Shown here piece by piece: positions 1 to 8,680 of a stretch of DNA of 64,000 bases (position 1 is the stretch's first letter; every line of letters begins with the position of its first letter). The notes beneath the pieces are model-generated. The model was not told the origin of the DNA, did not search any database, and was given only the letters and a program-made list of their open reading frames with translations. This DNA is from Pseudomonadota bacterium (GTDB taxonomy: Bacteria; Desulfobacterota; Desulfobulbia; Desulfobulbales; JAGXFP01). Location of the stretch: positions 55,239 to 119,238 of the forward strand of contig JAHJAA010000013.1 in NCBI GenBank assembly GCA_018814305.1, written 5' to 3'. Position numbers and translations under genes: made by a program.

Positions 1-119
1 TCCCTTTCATAAAAACGGAAGAGGACAATCCCTCCAACGATTAAAATCACCACCACCATCACCAGTAAAACAATCGACGTGAGCGGCCTGACCGTTTGGG
101 TTCTTTTCAACGATTCCAA
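1..119 (-). CDS. N-terminus of a membrane protein, cut by the window edge
   Basis: Reading leftward from a TTG at 119, the frame stays open to the window edge (about 39 codons). It encodes a short basic stretch followed by a strongly hydrophobic segment rich in V, I and L, then FRFYER. A ribosome-binding site GAGGTGA lies three bases before the TTG, which supports this start. The pattern is a single N-terminal transmembrane anchor. The rest of the gene lies outside the window, so no function can be given. It is divergent from the flavoprotein gene at 618. Confidence 0.5.
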   Translation of the reverse strand, partial: MESLKRTQTVRPLTSIVLLVMVVVILIVGGIVLFRFYER

Positions 120-365
120 AAATCACCTCAATATTATATGGATTTGATAATTTAAGTTCGGTTTCGGCTTCCAGTCAAAAGGCTGAAACGAAGACAGTAA
201 GTTCTTATTTTTTTGGCAAAAAGAGACAAAGGTTCAGGAGATTATAGCGTTTCCACCTGCGCATCAGAGCTAAGGACATTACCATATCTACTAAATTTTG
301 GGTAGTAAAGCGGCGGCCCTTCCATGTATATTCTTGAAATGACTGGATCCAAAATCAATACCTTA

Positions 366-544
366 GGGGCTCGGAAAATGCTGATATACCATAACGCACC
401 CCACCTTCGGGCCATCTTGGGTCGCGCCTCAATCGCAAAATCCTCGCCGTAGCGCTGCTACGCCTGTGGTTTTACTTAATCGGCGCAACCCAACCTGACC
501 CAAATTCGGGCGCGATCCAGGTACATCAGTATTTTCCGAGCCCT
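366..544. repeat. Long imperfect inverted repeat, MITE-like
   Basis: The left arm GGGGCTCGGAAAATGCTGAT recurs inverted at 520-544 as AGGGCTCGGAAAATACTGAT (two substitutions). Further inward, GGGTCGCGCC pairs with the complement of GGCGCAACCC, and GTAGCG/CGCTGCTACG lies at the centre. The whole 179 bp could fold into one long hairpin. No ORF lies inside. It sits in a 500-bp gap between divergent genes. It is probably a non-autonomous palindromic repeat, although no transposase is visible. The remaining intergenic DNA (120-365 and 545-617) shows nothing else I can name. Confidence 0.55.
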
Positions 545-617
545 CAAACTGATTCTACCCAGAAACAAGCTCTCTCAACGAAACGTTCCTCATCCCTTCA
601 GATTTAACGGGGCTTCC

Positions 618-1658
618 TTGACCACCAACCCAACATTTCACACCATTATCATCGGAGCCGGTCCGGCCGGGCTCGCCTGTGCCACCTTGCTCGCGCAGGC
701 TGGCCAGAAGGTTTTGATTTTAGAACGCAAGAATGAGATCGGCCCTAAGATTTGTGCAGGAGGACTTACCAGGTCGGGCCTGGCTGCCCGTATTCCCACG
801 CAGTTGGTGGAACGGACATTCAACAGCCAGGAGGTTATCACCCCTCATCAGCATTGTACTCTGAAGGCCGATCGCCCCATGATCGTTACCGTGGATCGCC
901 GGGCACTTGGTCAATTCATGTTGCACTCCGCCTTGGCCCAAGGTGTGCAGGTGGATACCGGCGTCCAGGTCGTCAAAATTGCCGAAGGACAAGTGATAAC
1001 CCGAACCCGGGAATATTCTTTCGATTATCTGGTTGGGGCCGACGGCAGCTCCTCCCTGGTCCGTCGTTTCCTTGGCCTGCCGACCACCGATATCGGCATG
1101 GGGATCAACCTGTTTGTCCCCGGATCATTTAACCGGATGGAATGGCATTTTGACCACCGTCTATTCAGGAACGGATATGCCTGGATCTTTCCCCACGCCA
1201 AGACTGCGTCCATCGGGGTTTATGCCTCAGATCGATCAATCCCCCCAAGGCAACTCCTCAAAAATTTACACCAATGGGCAGTAAAACATGGTATGAATCT
1301 CTACGATCATCACGTCCAGGCCGCCCGGATCAATTACGATTATCGGGGTTGGCAGTTCGGTCGATATTTTCTAATCGGAGATGCCGCAGGGCTTGCCTCA
1401 CCCCTCACCGGAGAGGGGATACTCCCGGCCATCATCTCCGGAGAAGAAGTCGCCGCCAGGATACTTAACCCTGATTATGATTGCCCATTGCTCCATGACC
1501 TCATCCACCGCCACCGACGACATAGAACTCTGGTGACCATGACCGCCGGAAACAAGGTCACCGCCATTCTGGTCAGTGAGGCCATGGTCCTTGCTTTAAA
1601 ACTGGGATTGATCGATTTCACCAGCCTGGAAATGACAGGGCATCAAACAACCCGTTGA
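618..1658 (+). CDS. Geranylgeranyl reductase family FAD-dependent oxidoreductase
   Basis: This is a flavoprotein of about 346 residues. An N-terminal Rossmann FAD motif IIGAGPAGLACA (residues 11-22) is followed by the substrate-side motif KICAGGLT. The second FAD motif, LIGDAAGLASPLTGEG, is characteristic of the geranylgeranyl reductase (GGR) branch of the p-hydroxybenzoate hydroxylase fold. Family members reduce isoprenoid double bonds in lipids, quinones or archaeal-type ethers; the substrate here cannot be told from sequence. The start is a TTG preceded by a weak GGGG site. Its stop overlaps an alternative start of the small cytochrome downstream, so the two are probably co-transcribed. 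Confidence 0.8.
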   Translation: MTTNPTFHTIIIGAGPAGLACATLLAQAGQKVLILERKNEIGPKICAGGLTRSGLAARIPTQLVERTFNSQEVITPHQHCTLKADRPMIVTVDRRALGQFMLHSALAQGVQVDTGVQVVKIAEGQVITRTREYSFDYLVGADGSSSLVRRFLGLPTTDIGMGINLFVPGSFNRMEWHFDHRLFRNGYAWIFPHAKTASIGVYASDRSIPPRQLLKNLHQWAVKHGMNLYDHHVQAARINYDYRGWQFGRYFLIGDAAGLASPLTGEGILPAIISGEEVAARILNPDYDCPLLHDLIHRHRRHRTLVTMTAGNKVTAILVSEAMVLALKLGLIDFTSLEMTGHQTTR

Positions 1659-1693
1659 ACAAAGTTACAATTTCGCCCAGGAGAAAAATATTC

Positions 1694-1966
1694 GTGAGCA
1701 CTCAACCTAAAAAATCAAAAACCCTTCTGTACAACATTCTCTTCCTCGCCTTTTGCGGTGGGATCTTTCTCTTCCTTTGGAACGCCCCCCCGGAGTCAAC
1801 CGCCTTTTTACCCCACGACTCGGACCATGAAAGGTTTTTCGCCATGGAGAAGAAAGCTGCGGAGAAGTTCTGTTTAGATTGTCATAATCCCGATGGGCAA
1901 CTCCCCCTGCCGGAAGGGCATCCACCCAAATATCGTTGTCTTTTCTGTCATAAAAAAACTGGGTGA
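1694..1966 (+). CDS. Small membrane-anchored dihaem c-type cytochrome
   Basis: The protein has about 90 residues. An N-terminal hydrophobic helix (LLYNILFLAFCGGIFLFLW) serves as membrane anchor or signal. The periplasmic tail has two CxxCH haem-binding motifs, CLDCH and CLFCH, separated by roughly 25 residues. I chose the GTG at 1694 because AGGAG lies ten bases upstream; the ORF-track TTG at 1655 has no such site. It probably passes electrons in the periplasm, possibly to or from the flavoprotein encoded just upstream, but only the gene order suggests this. Confidence 0.7.
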   Translation: MSTQPKKSKTLLYNILFLAFCGGIFLFLWNAPPESTAFLPHDSDHERFFAMEKKAAEKFCLDCHNPDGQLPLPEGHPPKYRCLFCHKKTG

Positions 1967-2046
1967 TCCCCCGTCCACCGGAATTATTTCGTATTTTCCC
2001 GACCACGGCCACAAGTCAGGCCGGTAGTCCCTGGGACCTTTACCCC

Positions 2047-2538
2047 ATGAAAGAATCGGCCGCGATTATTATCGATCTGCCAACCCTGGAACAGACTGCT
2101 CGCTTGGGTCGCTATCTGGGCGAGACCGCCCGGGCAGGAGAGATCATCCTGCTCACCGGTCCACTGGGCGCGGGCAAAACCACCTTGGCACAGCACATAG
2201 GAATTGGTACCGGGGTTCCAGAAAATTGCCTGATCACCAGCCCGACCTTCAGTCTCCTCCACGAATACCCGGGGAGACTGCCGCTATACCACATGGACCT
2301 GTATCGGTTAAGCGGCGAAGAGGAACTGGAGGAATTGGGATTTACCGAATACATGTACGGAAACGGACTGACCATCATCGAATGGCCGGACCGCCTTGGA
2401 TCAATGCTGCCAAAAGAAAAGATCGAGGTGGAGCTGCACTTTACCGGCGACTCGAGCCGACGGGCCACAATCTCTTTTCACGGCACCCGCTTCGATCAAA
2501 TCAAACAGGGCCTTGACAAGATCACAACCACGGAATGA
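2047..2538 (+). CDS. tsaE: tRNA threonylcarbamoyladenosine biosynthesis ATPase TsaE
   Basis: TsaE/YjeE is the small ATPase that works with TsaD and TsaB to place threonylcarbamoyl on A37 of ANN-decoding tRNAs. The 163-residue protein has Walker A GPLGAGKTT (residues 38-46), the SPTFSLL switch-like segment, HMDLYRL and the family motif IIEWPDR. The ATG at 2047 gives the usual family length; the ORF-track start at 1963 adds an unconserved leader overlapping the cytochrome gene. tsaC, which makes the threonylcarbamoyl-AMP substrate of the same pathway, is 4 kb away on the other strand. Confidence 0.9.
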   Translation: MKESAAIIIDLPTLEQTARLGRYLGETARAGEIILLTGPLGAGKTTLAQHIGIGTGVPENCLITSPTFSLLHEYPGRLPLYHMDLYRLSGEEELEELGFTEYMYGNGLTIIEWPDRLGSMLPKEKIEVELHFTGDSSRRATISFHGTRFDQIKQGLDKITTTE

Positions 2539-2544
2539 TTGGAA

Positions 2545-4323
2545 TCAAGGATCCGCCAGGAATCTTTGAATTACCTTAATCAATTGATCCTTAATAATCG
2601 GCTTAGTTAAATATGCATCCATCCCCACCTTGAGGCATTGATCCTGATCCTCTTGCCGGGCATGGGCGGACAAACCGACGATGGGAATGGGATGATCTCG
2701 GTCGGCTAAGGCCCGGTAACCCGCACCCTCCTCAGTTCTCTCCAACTCCCTAATCCTACGGGTCGCTCCAAGGCCGTCAAGGTTGGGCATCTGGATATCC
2801 ATAAAGACCAGATCGTAGAAATCGTCTTTCAAGCGCTCCAAGGCTTCAACCCCATCATTGGCCACCTGGACCAGACAGCCCTGCCGCTGAAGCAGTAGCA
2901 TTGCCAACTTCTGGTTTACCGGATTATCCTCCACCAGCAGGACCCGTCGACCTCCCTCTGAAACCTTCAAGTGAACACTTGAACCTGCGGCTTGTTTAAT
3001 GGTCGAACTGCCACAGGACTCCTTTTCATCTTCCCGGATTGAAATCAAGGGGATGACAAAGAAAAAGCAACTCCCCTTACCTGAAGTACTGGTCAGATCG
3101 ATGGTTCCTCCCATCAGTTCAACCAGTTGGGCACAGATGGAAAGGCCTAGACCCGTTCCGCCATATTTCCTGGTGGTTGAGGTGTCGGCCTGCTCGAATT
3201 TTTCAAAAATTGCCTTCTGCCGTTCGGCAGGGATACCAATCCCGGTATCCCTTACCGAAAAACGAACCTGAATCTCATCACCACCAGTATCCCTTAAGGC
3301 CTCAACCCTCACTTCGATGCCCCCGGATTCGGTAAACTTCATGGCATTCCCGAGCAGATTCACCAGAATCTGGCGTAAGCGATTTGAATCACCGCAATAT
3401 TGATCAGTCAACTGAGAATCGATGTACCAACTAACGTCAACCCCCTTTTCTTTAGCCGGAATCCGAAACATGGCAGTCACCGACTCAACCAGCTCTTTTA
3501 AATCATAGGGATTGATTTCCAGACTGAGCTTTCCCGCCTCGATCTTGGCCAGATCCAGAATATCATTAATCAAGGCCAGCAGACTGTCCGCCGAAGTCCG
3601 AATCGTTCTGGCGTAATCGAGTTGCTCGCCATTGAGCGGGGTCTCCTCCAGGATCCCGGAAAATCCGATTATAGCGTTCATCGGGGTCCGGAGTTCATGG
3701 CTCATGTTGGCTAAAAAATCACTTTTCATCCGACTGGCCGTTTCCAATCGCTGATTGGTTTCCCGGAGTTCTGCGGTTCGTCCGGCAATCTCGCTTTCCA
3801 GTTCACGGGCGTATTCCTTCTCCTTCTGCTGGATGATCCGGAACTGTCGGTGGTTATCCTCAATCAACTGCAGGTGCTGCCGCTTCATCACCTCAATCTG
3901 TCGCTGGAGCTGTTCATTGACAATGGCCAAGTCATGCTGTTCGAAACGGTTCCGGGCCAGCTCAATGCAGTTGGTGACCATTTGCCCCATGACAGCGAGA
4001 GGATCTGATATTGAATACTGTTCAGGAAAGAGCAAAAGAAGATAGCCCGCCAAGGGGGGAACAACTGCGGTGGCATAGAGCCGCCCCCGGCAGTGAGTAA
4101 ACCCTACCGAGCCATCGGCAATGGAAGCACGAAGCACCGCGAGGTCTGTGTTGTCAAGCTCAGGGAGGTAGGGTGCTTCAGTGGTCTTGGTTCCGTCATC
4201 ACCCTCAAAAATCAGATCTAGATCGGGTAGCAAGAGTCCCAGAATGCCCAAAAACCTCCGGATATTCTCCCGCCCGTCTTCAAAATCGGCAAAAACATGA
4301 TCGAAACTCGCGTCATCGAGCAT
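2545..4323 (-). CDS. Cytoplasmic hybrid histidine kinase with receiver domain
   Basis: A 592-residue sensor. Residues 1-120 form an unassigned input region with no clear membrane segment. A long coiled coil (about 125-198) follows, then HisKA with phospho-acceptor H209 in SHELRTPMNA. The HATPase domain shows NLLGNAMKF, DTGIGIP and GGTGLGLS (about 325-395). A C-terminal receiver domain carries D509 in FMDIQMPN. Phosphate likely flows H209 to D509 and on to an Hpt protein; a free Hpt is encoded on the same strand at 5469-5804. The start codon lies five bases inside the edge of a dispersed repeat, which therefore forms the mRNA leader; no strong ribosome-binding site is visible. Confidence 0.88.
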   Translation of the reverse strand: MLDDASFDHVFADFEDGRENIRRFLGILGLLLPDLDLIFEGDDGTKTTEAPYLPELDNTDLAVLRASIADGSVGFTHCRGRLYATAVVPPLAGYLLLLFPEQYSISDPLAVMGQMVTNCIELARNRFEQHDLAIVNEQLQRQIEVMKRQHLQLIEDNHRQFRIIQQKEKEYARELESEIAGRTAELRETNQRLETASRMKSDFLANMSHELRTPMNAIIGFSGILEETPLNGEQLDYARTIRTSADSLLALINDILDLAKIEAGKLSLEINPYDLKELVESVTAMFRIPAKEKGVDVSWYIDSQLTDQYCGDSNRLRQILVNLLGNAMKFTESGGIEVRVEALRDTGGDEIQVRFSVRDTGIGIPAERQKAIFEKFEQADTSTTRKYGGTGLGLSICAQLVELMGGTIDLTSTSGKGSCFFFVIPLISIREDEKESCGSSTIKQAAGSSVHLKVSEGGRRVLLVEDNPVNQKLAMLLLQRQGCLVQVANDGVEALERLKDDFYDLVFMDIQMPNLDGLGATRRIRELERTEEGAGYRALADRDHPIPIVGLSAHARQEDQDQCLKVGMDAYLTKPIIKDQLIKVIQRFLADP

Positions 4324-4327
4324 TCTT

Positions 4328-4549
4328 GATGATCTCGCAAAAAGTCATGGGATGGCTAAACAAAAATTTCGATATACGCCCGCAGGAAGTGCCCTTGGGG
4401 TACGGGTAGCAAACGGAGTGAGACTCCGAGGCGTAGTGATTTTGCAGGTGGAAGGCCATACATGTGGTATGCCAAGTGCCTGAAAAATTGCTCCACACGG
4501 GAGGTCGGACTTTTCGTAGTCTTCGCTTCGCTACGACGCCATCATTATT
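4328..4549. repeat. Dispersed intergenic repeat, copy A
   Basis: Blocks shared with 32725-32928 in the same order and orientation include GCAAAAAGTC, GGGATGGCTAA, AAATTTCGATATAC versus AAAATTCGATATAC, AGACTCCGAGG, GGCCATACAT and GGTCGGACTTTT...ACGACGCC. The ends are imperfect inverted repeats of each other (CGCAAAAAGTC at one end, GGACTTTTCG...GACGCC at the other). No ORF inside looks real. It is best explained as a palindromic, possibly mobile, non-coding element. Confidence 0.65.
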
Positions 4550-4580
4550 CACCCAGACCATCAGTCGTGACCCACCAGGA

Positions 4581-5429
4581 TCACCCATCGGAAATGTACA
4601 GTTCTTTTGCCTTACTGATCTCACTGGGGAGATCCCTGATGATTACCTTGTAATTATCAAGCTTCATTTTAAGATGTTTCACCAGGGAGGGGGCAAGGGG
4701 TTCTACCTGGTTGGTAACCACGGCATAATTCACTTTTCCGGCAAAATATTCTGCCATCTGCAAAATCCCGATGGGACTTTCCGGGACCACGTCACGACTT
4801 CGATCATGATGGAAACGAATCGCCTTCTGGATATCCTCCGGCAGGTTCCACTGACGGGCCAGGATGGAGCCGACCCGACAGTGATCAGTGCCGATACTCT
4901 CCCGCTCGAATTCTACGATGGAACGTTCCTGGGCATTGAACAGCCGACAGGCGGCTCGAAGCTGCTCACCCGCCACCTGGTCCTCGGCAACCAACCCGAT
5001 ATCATGAATTATTCCGGCCAGAAAACAGTCTTCACCTGATATCCCGAAAATTCTAGTGGCGATCATCTCGGCAAGGATGGCAACCGTTGCCGAGTGCATC
5101 CAGAGATTTTTTCTAGAAAATCCTTCGGCGGGATCCCCCTCTTTGAAAACATCGCGCAGGGCCTCAACTGCGACCAGGTTGCGTAAATTTTTCATGCCGA
5201 TAAAAACCACAGCCTTAGCAATGGAGTCGACCCGGTTCACCAGACCGAAATAGGGACTGTTTACAAGCTTCAGAAGCCGCGAAACCAGTACCGGATCAAG
5301 CCTGATAACCTCTTCAAAATCCTGCATGGTCACGTTACCCGAATGAACCATCTGATTAACCCGGATCGCGACATGGGGCAGGGTTTTTAAATCGCTGTAT
5401 TTTTTAGCGATGGTTTCGGCGTTAAACAT
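4581..5429 (-). CDS. HDOD domain signalling protein
   Basis: The 282-residue protein is almost entirely one HDOD domain. Its N-terminus LKTLPHVAIRVNQMV matches the start of the family, followed by LDPVLVSRLLKLVNSPYFG and GIIHDIGL. HDOD is a non-catalytic or degenerate HD-type fold that acts as an output or scaffold in bacterial signalling. The gene lies 39 bp after the Hpt gene on the same strand, so the pair is probably an operon that serves the hybrid kinase downstream. No strong Shine-Dalgarno precedes the ATG. Confidence 0.85.
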   Translation of the reverse strand: MFNAETIAKKYSDLKTLPHVAIRVNQMVHSGNVTMQDFEEVIRLDPVLVSRLLKLVNSPYFGLVNRVDSIAKAVVFIGMKNLRNLVAVEALRDVFKEGDPAEGFSRKNLWMHSATVAILAEMIATRIFGISGEDCFLAGIIHDIGLVAEDQVAGEQLRAACRLFNAQERSIVEFERESIGTDHCRVGSILARQWNLPEDIQKAIRFHHDRSRDVVPESPIGILQMAEYFAGKVNYAVVTNQVEPLAPSLVKHLKMKLDNYKVIIRDLPSEISKAKELYISDG

Positions 5430-5468
5430 ATCGGAACGAGACCAAATGGAGGCAAGTTGATGGCAGTG

Positions 5469-5804
5469 TTATCGTAGATCAAGGGATACGGCCAGGGCCA
5501 ACAGGGCATCCAAACGTGCCACATCAGCGGTTGCGGCGATTCCGCCCTGTCGTCCAGTCTTTTCCAACTCTTCCGCCAAGGATCTGACCCCTTCGATTCC
5601 GAGACTGGCAGCGGCACCTTTCATACTATGGGCAGCCTGCATCAAACCTTCAGGATCGGAGGCTGCAACTGCTGCCTTTATCCGCTCTAGATCCGATCCG
5701 GACGATGAATGAAACAGCTCAAGTAATTCCTTAAGCATCTCTTCGTCATTGCCTGACTGATCCAAGGCAAATTCTCTGTTCCAATGCAATTCATCCATAC
5801 ACAC
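5469..5804 (-). CDS. Stand-alone histidine phosphotransfer (Hpt) protein
   Basis: The 111-residue helical protein carries the Hpt signature AAHSMKGAAASLG with phospho-acceptor H59. There is no kinase or receiver domain. It would relay phosphate between the receiver of a hybrid kinase (the 2545-4323 product is the obvious candidate) and a response regulator. AGGGGGTG gives a good ribosome-binding site. A hairpin with a T-rich tail ends only about 20 bases before that site. Confidence 0.88.
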   Translation of the reverse strand: MCMDELHWNREFALDQSGNDEEMLKELLELFHSSSGSDLERIKAAVAASDPEGLMQAAHSMKGAAASLGIEGVRSLAEELEKTGRQGGIAATADVARLDALLALAVSLDLR

Positions 5805-5832
5805 CCCCTAACCCAGATAAAATAAGAAGAAA

Positions 5833-5859
5833 AGTCAGGCTCTGGATCAGCGCCTGACT
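5833..5859 (-). terminator. Hairpin with T-rich tail, upstream of the Hpt gene
   Basis: On the minus strand AGTCAGGC and GCCTGACT form an 8-bp perfect stem around an 11-base loop, followed by TTTCTTCTTATTTT. It would end the purD/E-tsaC message. Because the Hpt ribosome-binding site is only about 20 bases further on, it could also act as an attenuator in the Hpt leader. The rest of 5860-6051 has T-runs but no gene. Confidence 0.55.
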
Positions 5860-6051
5860 CATACGTTCTACAGTTTTTTTAAAACTCCTTATTCGAAGGC
5901 TTGCCATAAAAAAACACGAAAACTCTTACTCAGCTACTTGCCCCATCGAAACAACGGACCACCACCGATTCCCTTTCGACCAGAGAAATCCTCTTCATCA
6001 ATTATGAAGGGAAAAAGGTTGCCAGGGCAAGTTTTATTTGGGACTGGAATT

Positions 6052-6681
6052 TTACAGAGCAAGATCGGCAAATGGAATTTCACCGGCCCTGATTAAGATG
6101 AGAGCTTCCCCATCGAGAGCAACAATAGTTGAACCTGCCCCTCCCGGGGTTCTCCCCCCAGCAAAGGTGAAAGCAAGACCATCCGGAAAAAGGGCTTTTA
6201 CATGTGAGGCCGTGACGGGGGGAGGAACTCCGCTGGGATTGGCACTGGTGCCGGTGATAATACCTCCGGCAGCTGCGGCAATTTTACGGGCTACCGGGTG
6301 GGAAGAAAGCCTGACCGCCACCGAGCCGTCCCGACCGGTAACCGCAAGGGGTAATCCCTTTATCCCTTGAAAGATCAAGGTAAGGGGGCCCGGCCAAAAC
6401 TGATCCATCAACTGATCATACCGGGATGGGATCCGGTCGGTTAACCTGGAAAGGCTGGAACAACTGTCAATCAACAGAAGAAAAGGCTTAGCCGGATCCC
6501 GCTCTTTCAACTGAGAGAGCCGAACAAGGGCCGCCGGTTGAAAAGGATCAACCGCCAGACCGTAGAAAGTCTCAGTTGGGAAAGCAACCACCCCGCCGGC
6601 TTGAATCAATTGACCGGCTCGATGGATGGCCCCATCAATCCCTTTCGGTGGAGATTCCCCGTTATCAGATTCCTGCTTCAA
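6052..6681 (-). CDS. tsaC: Threonylcarbamoyl-AMP synthase (TsaC/Sua5/YrdC family)
   Basis: This enzyme makes threonylcarbamoyl-AMP from Thr, bicarbonate and ATP for tRNA t6A37. Visible family motifs are GGVVAFPTETFYGLAVD near the N-terminus, LKERDPAKPF, FWPGPLT and GTSANPSG. The protein has about 210 residues, i.e. the YrdC domain only, without the extra Sua5 C-terminal domain. The ORF track starts at 6882, but that leader is a shadow of the purD/E 3' end. A TTG at 6681, overlapping the purD/E stop by 17 bases, gives a normal length. The exact start remains uncertain. It is translationally coupled to purD/E. Confidence 0.88.
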   Translation of the reverse strand: MKQESDNGESPPKGIDGAIHRAGQLIQAGGVVAFPTETFYGLAVDPFQPAALVRLSQLKERDPAKPFLLLIDSCSSLSRLTDRIPSRYDQLMDQFWPGPLTLIFQGIKGLPLAVTGRDGSVAVRLSSHPVARKIAAAAGGIITGTSANPSGVPPPVTASHVKALFPDGLAFTFAGGRTPGGAGSTIVALDGEALILIRAGEIPFADLAL

Positions 6682-8437
6682 TGGAACGGGCCTTTTTTTC
6701 GACCTCTTCGGCCATCGTCTCTTTGAGAACCGCCAGTTTGTGTTCAATACCAATATCGCTGGTCCCGAGAATCTGGGCGGCCAGAATGGCTGCATTTTTG
6801 GCCCCGGCCTTGCCAATTCCCATGGTGGCAACCGGAACACCGGGAGGCATCTGGACCGTTGAAAGCAGTGCATCAAGACCATTCAATGAAGAAGAATCAA
6901 TGGGTACCCCAATCACTGGCAAGGTGGTATGAGCCGCCAGAACCCCACCCAGATGAGCCGCCATCCCAGCCGCAGCGATGACAACTTTGAGCCCCCGATC
7001 CCGGGCGCTGGCCGCATAGGCTACAGCCCGCTCTGGAGAGCGATGGGCCGAAGCCACCGTAATTTCACAGGGGATCCCAAACTTTTTGAGTTGATCGACG
7101 CATCCTTGCATCACCGGAAGGTCGGAGTCGCTACCCATGACGATCCCGACCAGAGGGGAGCCGGCCATCCGCCGGAGGGCCTTACGGCCGATATCCTTCC
7201 GGTAATAGCAATCCTGCCAATGGATCATCGAAACGACACGATAGGCATCATCAATAGCGGATGCCAAGGTATCACCGATGGCTGTTACGCCTAGTACGCG
7301 ACCACCGGCATTAACGACCTCTTCTCCACGGAGCGTGGTCCCAGCATGAAAGACCTGCACTCCGGGGACCTCAGCTGCCTGATCAAGCCCCGTAATAGCA
7401 TGCCCTTTTTCATAGGCACCCGGGTATCCGCCCGAAGCCATCACCACACATACGGTGGGCCGTGGATCCAACCGCAGTTCAACCTCGGACAGGCGGCCAT
7501 CAATCACTGCATTCATGACCTCCACCAGATCACAGTCTAAACGCATCAGGAGCGGCTGGGCTTCGGGATCACCGAACCGACAATTAAATTCAAGTACCTT
7601 GACCCGACCATTATTGATCATCAAGCCCGCATAGAGAATGCCCTGATAAGGACAGCCTTCGGCAGCCATGGCCGCAACGGTCTTATACATGACGTTCTTC
7701 ATAACATCTTCGTGAATCTCTTTCGTTACCACCGGTGCAGGAGAATAGGCTCCCATCCCGCCGGTATTGGGGCCCTGATCTCCATCAAATACGGCTTTAT
7801 GATCCTGGGATGAGGGAAGTGGCAAAACGGTTTTTCCATCGGTAAAGGCAAGAAAAGAGGCCTCCTCTCCCACCAGGAACTCCTCGATAACGACCCGGTT
7901 GCCGGCCTCTCCAAAGGCCTTTTCGGCCAGAATCAGGTCCACAGCTCGAATAGCTTCCTCAATATCGGCGGCAACGATAACCCCCTTGCCGGCAGCGAGA
8001 CCGTCCGCCTTAACCACCAATGGTGCGCCTACCGCACGAATATAGGCTACCGCCTGATCTCGATCAGTGAATACACCGTATTCAGCAGAGGGAATACCAT
8101 ACTTTTTCATGAGGTCCTTGGTAAACACCTTACTTCCCTCAAGGGCCGCAGCCTTCTGCTCAGGACCGAACACTCTCAATCCCTTAGCTTTAAAGAAATC
8201 GACAACCCCCATGGTCAAGGGCACTTCGGGGCCAACCACCGTGAGATCAATCCTTTCCCGTTGGGCAAATTCAGCTAGTCCTTTAATATCATCCGCCGCA
8301 ATTTCAACACATTCGGCATCTTGTCCAATCCCTACGTTTCCGGGTGCACAATAGACCTGATTAACCTGGGAACTTTGCCTGATCTTCCACACCAGGGCGT
8401 GTTCCCTTCCCCCCGAACCGATAACAAGAATTCTCAT
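6665..8437 (-). CDS. purD/purE: PurD-PurE fusion: GAR synthetase plus N5-CAIR mutase
   Basis: A 590-residue bifunctional purine enzyme. Residues 1 to about 420 are phosphoribosylamine-glycine ligase: RILVIGSGGREHAL at the start, ATP-grasp motifs KADGLAAGKGV and GPNTGGMGAYSP, then EFNCRFGDPE. After a short linker, residues about 428-590 form a class I PurE domain with GIVMGSDSDLPVM, SAHRSPER and IQMPPGVPVATMGIGKAG-like motifs. PurD catalyses step 2 and PurE step 6 of de novo IMP synthesis. The ATG at 8437 has AGGAGAG upstream; the ORF track starts seven codons too early. Separate purD and purE genes are the norm, so the fusion is noteworthy. Confidence 0.93.
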   Translation of the reverse strand: MRILVIGSGGREHALVWKIRQSSQVNQVYCAPGNVGIGQDAECVEIAADDIKGLAEFAQRERIDLTVVGPEVPLTMGVVDFFKAKGLRVFGPEQKAAALEGSKVFTKDLMKKYGIPSAEYGVFTDRDQAVAYIRAVGAPLVVKADGLAAGKGVIVAADIEEAIRAVDLILAEKAFGEAGNRVVIEEFLVGEEASFLAFTDGKTVLPLPSSQDHKAVFDGDQGPNTGGMGAYSPAPVVTKEIHEDVMKNVMYKTVAAMAAEGCPYQGILYAGLMINNGRVKVLEFNCRFGDPEAQPLLMRLDCDLVEVMNAVIDGRLSEVELRLDPRPTVCVVMASGGYPGAYEKGHAITGLDQAAEVPGVQVFHAGTTLRGEEVVNAGGRVLGVTAIGDTLASAIDDAYRVVSMIHWQDCYYRKDIGRKALRRMAGSPLVGIVMGSDSDLPVMQGCVDQLKKFGIPCEITVASAHRSPERAVAYAASARDRGLKVVIAAAGMAAHLGGVLAAHTTLPVIGVPIDSSSLNGLDALLSTVQMPPGVPVATMGIGKAGAKNAAILAAQILGTSDIGIEHKLAVLKETMAEEVEKKARSIEAGI

Positions 8438-8680
8438 CGAATCTCTCCTTGACTGCACCTGGGTTGCTTGTCACTTATCGCGACCGCATCCTTTCTAAAA
8501 ACCAAATAAATTTCTCGCCTCTAACAACTCAACAAAATCGCTATGGTACCCACCCACCGGTTCCCTTGTCAAGCGTCAACAGATATCAAGGGTTCAGGCG
8601 GTTTTTAACCTTTGAACAAGCACCCCACGTGACCTTGGCGAACCAAGTATCCGATAGAGACCTATTTCATTATTTTTACC

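Noticed and set aside
4464-5039. 191-residue plus-strand ORF across the repeat and the HDOD gene
   Set aside because: Starts inside the repeat and runs antisense to a recognisable HDOD domain.
5805-6051. Possible cyclic-di-GMP riboswitch before the signalling genes
   Set aside because: The conserved GEMM core sequences (such as CACGCA...GGGCAAACC and the tetraloop receptor) are not present.
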